Part shown: positions 4,903 to 7,770 of the stretch, piece by piece
How the letters are laid out: each line of letters begins with the position of its first letter
How positions within the stretch are numbered: position 1 is the stretch's first letter
Origin: Actinomycetota bacterium
GTDB taxonomy: Bacteria; Actinomycetota; Acidimicrobiia; IMCC26256; BP-133
Length of the DNA: 7,770 nt
Reading direction: 5' to 3'
Assembly: GCA_030838815.1 (NCBI GenBank)
Contig: JAUZEX010000292.1
Coordinates: 1 to 7,770 of the forward strand
Program-made: the position numbers and the translations under genes
The notes under the pieces: generated by a model
Database searches by the model: none
The model's input: the letters and a program-made list of their open reading frames with translations, nothing else
What the model was told of the DNA's origin: nothing

Positions 4903-5936
4903 GCCTGGCGGAGCTGACGGCTCTTCTCGACGCGGAGCTGGCCCGGGCGCGGCACGAGATCGGCGCGGTGGAGACGGCAACGGACCTCGACGAGGCGGAG
5001 CGTGCCTTCGTCGGGAAGCGGTCGGCCGTGGCCACGGTCAATCAGGGGATCAAGGACCTCGCCCCCGACGAGCGGCCCAAGGCCGGGCAGGCCGTGTCCT
5101 CGTACAAGGCGGCGGTCACCGAGCTGGTCGACGCCCGGCGGGGTGTGCTCGGCGACGGCGCCGGCCAGGTCGTCGACCGGCTCGACCTCACCCTCCCCGG
5201 GCGGGGTCCCGGCCGGGGCCACCTCCACCTGATCACGCAGGTGCAGCAGGAGCTGGAGGAGGTCTTCCTCGGCCTCGGCTACGAGGTGGCCGAGGGGCCC
5301 GAGGTGGAGACCGACTTCTACAACTTCGAGGCCCTCAACATGCCGCCCGCCCACCCGGCCCGGTCGATGTGGGACACCCTCTACGTCAAGCTGGGCCGGC
5401 CGGAGGAGGTCGTGCTCCGCACCCACACCTCCCCGGTCCAGATCCGGGTCATGGAGTCGCGCCAACCCCCCGTCTACACGGTCATGCCCGGCCGCTGCTA
5501 CCGGCGCGACACCCTCGACGCCCGCCACTCGCCCGTCTTCCACCAGATCGAGGGCCTCGTCGTCGACCGCGGCATCACCTTCGGCGACCTGGCCGGCACC
5601 ATCGACGCCTTCACCCGGGCCTACTTCGGCCCGGGCCACACGTCGCGGCTGCGGCCGAGCTACTTCCCGTTCACCGAACCGAGCGCCGAGTTCGAGGTGA
5701 CGTGCTTCGCCTGCGACGGTGCCGGCTGCCAGGTGTGCTCCAAGACCGGGTGGCTCGAGCTCGGCGGCTGCGGAATGGTCGACCCCAACGTGTTCCGGGC
5801 CGTCGGCTACGACTCCGAGACCTACAGCGGCTTCGCATTCGGGTTCGGGCTGGAGCGCATGGCCATGGTCCGGTACGGCGTCGAGCACATCAAGTCGTTC
5901 TTCGAGAACGACGTCCGGTTCCTCAAGCAGTTCTAG
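4899..5936 (+). CDS. pheS: Phenylalanyl-tRNA synthetase alpha subunit
   Basis: This is the catalytic subunit of the (alpha-beta)2 enzyme that charges tRNA-Phe. The product is 345 residues, normal for bacterial PheS. Residues 1-85 form the N-terminal coiled-coil arm that contacts tRNA. Class II motif 1 lies around GYEVAEGPEVETDFYNFEAL (127-146), motif 2 around CYRRDTLDARHSPVFHQIEG (200-219), and motif 3 is FAFGFGLERMAMVRYG (312-327). Ala313 matches the Ala294 position of E. coli PheS that keeps the amino acid pocket tight. A C-x2-C-x4-C-x2-C cluster (269-280) is the insertion also seen in Bacillus-type PheS and absent from E. coli. The frame stays open far upstream through the kinase gene; GTG 4899 is chosen because the PheS homology begins there (MSLAELTALL) and it gives a GTGA overlap. 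Confidence 0.97.
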   Translation: MSLAELTALLDAELARARHEIGAVETATDLDEAERAFVGKRSAVATVNQGIKDLAPDERPKAGQAVSSYKAAVTELVDARRGVLGDGAGQVVDRLDLTLPGRGPGRGHLHLITQVQQELEEVFLGLGYEVAEGPEVETDFYNFEALNMPPAHPARSMWDTLYVKLGRPEEVVLRTHTSPVQIRVMESRQPPVYTVMPGRCYRRDTLDARHSPVFHQIEGLVVDRGITFGDLAGTIDAFTRAYFGPGHTSRLRPSYFPFTEPSAEFEVTCFACDGAGCQVCSKTGWLELGGCGMVDPNVFRAVGYDSETYSGFAFGFGLERMAMVRYGVEHIKSFFENDVRFLKQF

Positions 5937-5944
5937 GAGCAGCT

Positions 5945-7770
5945 GTGAAGGCCCCTCTCTCCTGGCTCCGCGACTTCGCCCCCATTACCGGGTCGCCGCT
6001 CGAACTGGCCGACCGGCTCAACGAGATCGGCCTCATCGTCGAGGGCATCGCCGCGCCGGGGCGCGATATCGCCGGCGTGCGCACGGTCAAGGTGCTGGCG
6101 GTCGAGAAGCATCCCAACGCCGACCGCCTGGCGCTGGTCGACGTCGACCCCGGCGACGGCAACGCAGTGCGCGTGGTGTGCGGGGCCCACAACTACGTCG
6201 TCGGCGACATCGTCCCCTGGGCGCCGCCCGGTGCGGAGCTCCCGGGCGGGTTCAAGCTGGAGCGGCGCAAGATCCGGGGCCAGTTCTCGGACGGGATGCT
6301 GTGCGCCTCCGACGAGCTCGGCCTGTCCGACGACCACAGCGGGATCATGATCCTGTCGCCCGACACACCGCTCGGCGAAGACCTCCGCACCGTCCTCGGC
6401 CTCGACGACATCGTCTTCGATCTCGAGATCACGCCCAACCGCCCCGACGCCATGTCGATCGCCGGCGTGGCCCGCGACCTGGCCGCCGCCCTGCACGTAC
6501 CGTTTTCCCTGCCGCGGCCGGCCGCGGCAGGCGTCATCGACCTCGATCCCGCCACGCTGATCGTGGACGCCCCCGACCGCTGCCCCCGCTATGTGGCCCG
6601 GACGGGCCGGGTGGCCGTGGGGCCGTCCCCGGGCTGGATGGCGCAGCGCCTGACCAAGGCCGGCATGCGGCCGATCTCCAACGTCGTCGACGTCACCAAC
6701 TACGTGATGCTCGAACGGGGCCAGCCCCTCCACGCCTTCGACCTGGCCCGCCTCGGCGGGCGGGGCATCGTCGTCCGTCTCGCCGGGGAGGGTGAGAAGA
6801 TCACGACGCTCGACGGCGTCGAGCGCACCCTGAGCGCCGCCGACCTCTTGATCTGCGACGCCAACCGGGTCCCTCAGGCCATCGCCGGCGTCATGGGCGC
6901 AGGCGACTCCGAGGTCTCCGACACCACCACCGAGCTCCTGCTGGAGTCGGCCTACTTCACCGGCGACGGGATCCTGCGCACCTCCAAGCGCCTCGGCCTG
7001 CGGACGGAGTCGTCGGCCCGCTTCGAGCGGGGCGTCGACCCCAACGGGACGCTCATCGCCGCCGACCGGGCCTGGGAGCTCTTCGCCCAGGTCGCCTCCG
7101 GTCAGCCCGCCGTCGGCGCCCTCGACGAGTACCCGGCTCCGATCGAGCCGATCAGGGTCTCGCTGCGCACCGCCCGGGTCAACGAAGTCCTCGGTACCGA
7201 GCTCGACACCGCCACGATCCGGGGTCACCTGGAGCCGATCGGTTTCGCAGTCCCCGATGGCGTCAGCGCCGACGGTCACGGCGGCGTCGTCGACTACGTC
7301 GTCCCCACCTACCGGCCTGACTGCGAGCGGGAGATCGACCTCATCGAGGAGGTTGCCCGCCACCACGGCTACAACAACATCGCCCGCACCCTGCCCCGCA
7401 CCAAGGAGCCGTCCGGAGGCCTCACCGCCGTCCAGCGCGGGCGGCGGACGGTACGCGACGCCCTGCTCGGCACGGGGCTGTCGGAGGCCTACACGTTCTC
7501 GCTCGTGTCGCCCGCCGATCTCGCCGCCGCCGGCCTGCCGCCCGAGGGCATCGAGCTGGAGAACCCGCTGCGGGCCGAGGAGTCGCTCCTGCGGACGGCG
7601 GTCCTTCCCGGCCTCCTCAAGGCGGCCGCCTTCAACGCCGGTCACGGCCTGCCCGACGTCGGCCTGTTCGAAATCGGTCACATCTTCCTGCCCCCGCCCG
7701 AGGGTCAGACCCTGCCCGACGAGCGGGAGCACCTCGCCGTCGTCCTGGCCGGGACGGTGTTCCGCCTGCC
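5945..7770 (+). CDS. pheT: Phenylalanyl-tRNA synthetase beta subunit (3' truncated)
   Basis: PheT pairs with PheS and carries the tRNA-binding and editing domains. The frame runs without a stop from GTG 5945 to the window end, 608 complete codons. Full-length PheT is about 800 residues, so the end of the synthetase-like core and the C-terminal FDX-ACB anticodon-binding domain are missing. Start MKAPLSWLRDFAP is typical. The EMAP-like OB domain is at about 45-137 (VLAVEKHPNADRLALVDVD). The B3/B4 editing domain is at about 215-365 (NVVDVTNYVMLERGQPLHAF), with His263 and Glu334 near the positions of the known editing residues. The B5 domain is at about 400-480 (EREIDLIEEVARHHGYNNI). The ribosome binding site AGGAG (5935-5939) overlaps the pheS stop, 5 nt before the start. 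A 24-bp palindrome lies in the linker at residues 188-196. I translated the whole frame and found no frameshift. Confidence 0.97.
   Translation, partial: MKAPLSWLRDFAPITGSPLELADRLNEIGLIVEGIAAPGRDIAGVRTVKVLAVEKHPNADRLALVDVDPGDGNAVRVVCGAHNYVVGDIVPWAPPGAELPGGFKLERRKIRGQFSDGMLCASDELGLSDDHSGIMILSPDTPLGEDLRTVLGLDDIVFDLEITPNRPDAMSIAGVARDLAAALHVPFSLPRPAAAGVIDLDPATLIVDAPDRCPRYVARTGRVAVGPSPGWMAQRLTKAGMRPISNVVDVTNYVMLERGQPLHAFDLARLGGRGIVVRLAGEGEKITTLDGVERTLSAADLLICDANRVPQAIAGVMGAGDSEVSDTTTELLLESAYFTGDGILRTSKRLGLRTESSARFERGVDPNGTLIAADRAWELFAQVASGQPAVGALDEYPAPIEPIRVSLRTARVNEVLGTELDTATIRGHLEPIGFAVPDGVSADGHGGVVDYVVPTYRPDCEREIDLIEEVARHHGYNNIARTLPRTKEPSGGLTAVQRGRRTVRDALLGTGLSEAYTFSLVSPADLAAAGLPPEGIELENPLRAEESLLRTAVLPGLLKAAAFNAGHGLPDVGLFEIGHIFLPPPEGQTLPDEREHLAVVLAGTVFRL
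6508..6531. repeat. 24-bp perfect palindrome inside pheT
   Basis: The arms CCTGCCGCGG and CCGCGGCAGG flank a self-complementary CCGG centre, so all 12 base pairs match; symmetry stops at 6507/6532. In mRNA it would form a 10-bp GC-rich stem with a CCGG loop. It encodes S-LPRPAAAG in the linker between the OB and B3/B4 domains, a poorly conserved segment. No T-run follows on either strand, so it is not an intrinsic terminator. Confidence 0.6.

Noticed and set aside
4620..5888. A 422-codon minus-strand frame opposite the kinase end and pheS, with a similar 415-codon frame at 3733-4980
   Set aside because: Both are compositional shadows: Gly/Asp/Val/Leu-rich, no recognisable motif, and fully opposite confident + strand genes.
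5719..6795. A 358-codon + strand frame spanning the pheS-pheT junction
   Set aside because: Its translation is Arg/Pro/Ala low complexity. PheS and PheT occupy the other two frames with strong homology.
5933..7732. A 599-codon open frame on the minus strand opposite pheT
   Set aside because: The + strand frame here is clearly pheT with conserved domains throughout. Long antisense frames are a normal by-product of codon bias in GC-rich genes, and the translation resembles no known family.
1..7770. Mobile elements, CRISPR arrays, tRNA or rRNA genes, toxin-antitoxin or defence genes
   Set aside because: I looked on both strands and found no transposase or integrase motif, no regularly spaced repeat, no tRNA-like fold and no defence-type domain. 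All long open frames are explained by housekeeping genes or their shadows.

Overview
The window is a stretch of a high-GC (around 70% by eye) bacterial chromosome, most likely from the Actinomycetota. The gene order infC-rpmI-rplT-trmH/tsnR-type rRNA methyltransferase-PAS histidine kinase-pheS-pheT is, from memory, the order seen in Streptomyces and other actinobacteria. A DUF1844-type gene placed divergently upstream of infC fits the same group. Many starts are GTG and many junctions overlap by 1-4 nt. Protein similarity and the hisG neighbour make a deep lineage such as the Acidimicrobiia a reasonable guess, but the sequence alone does not settle this.

Layout. Bases 1-1024 (+) hold the 3' part of hisG, followed with a 1-nt overlap by a small, divergent cold-shock-domain protein. 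That gene meets the minus-strand DUF1844-like gene (1021-1404) tail to tail, and the two share one CTAG for both stop codons. Bases 1405-1605 are the only sizeable non-coding interval. It separates the divergent DUF1844 and infC genes and contains four good inverted repeats, probably a structured infC mRNA leader. From 1606 to the end everything is on the + strand: infC (IF3, with an AUU start), rpmI (L35), rplT (L20), a SPOUT/TrmH-family RNA methyltransferase, a soluble PAS-histidine kinase, pheS, and pheT, which is cut by the window end.

The + strand genes from infC on look like one translation operon: initiation factor, two large-subunit proteins, an rRNA/tRNA methyltransferase and both subunits of phenylalanyl-tRNA synthetase. 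The kinase is the odd member, and it overlaps both neighbours by 4 nt (GTGA). Control probably sits at the infC leader and its AUU start; no internal promoter is evident.

No mobile element, CRISPR, tRNA, rRNA or defence system is visible, and I see no wholly new multi-gene system. The points most worth a second look are the structured infC leader with its AUU start, a parS-like palindrome at the end of the methyltransferase gene whose five differences from consensus parS are all at third codon positions, a 24-bp perfect palindrome inside pheT, the orphan kinase, and a cold-shock domain lacking most of its nucleic-acid-binding aromatics.
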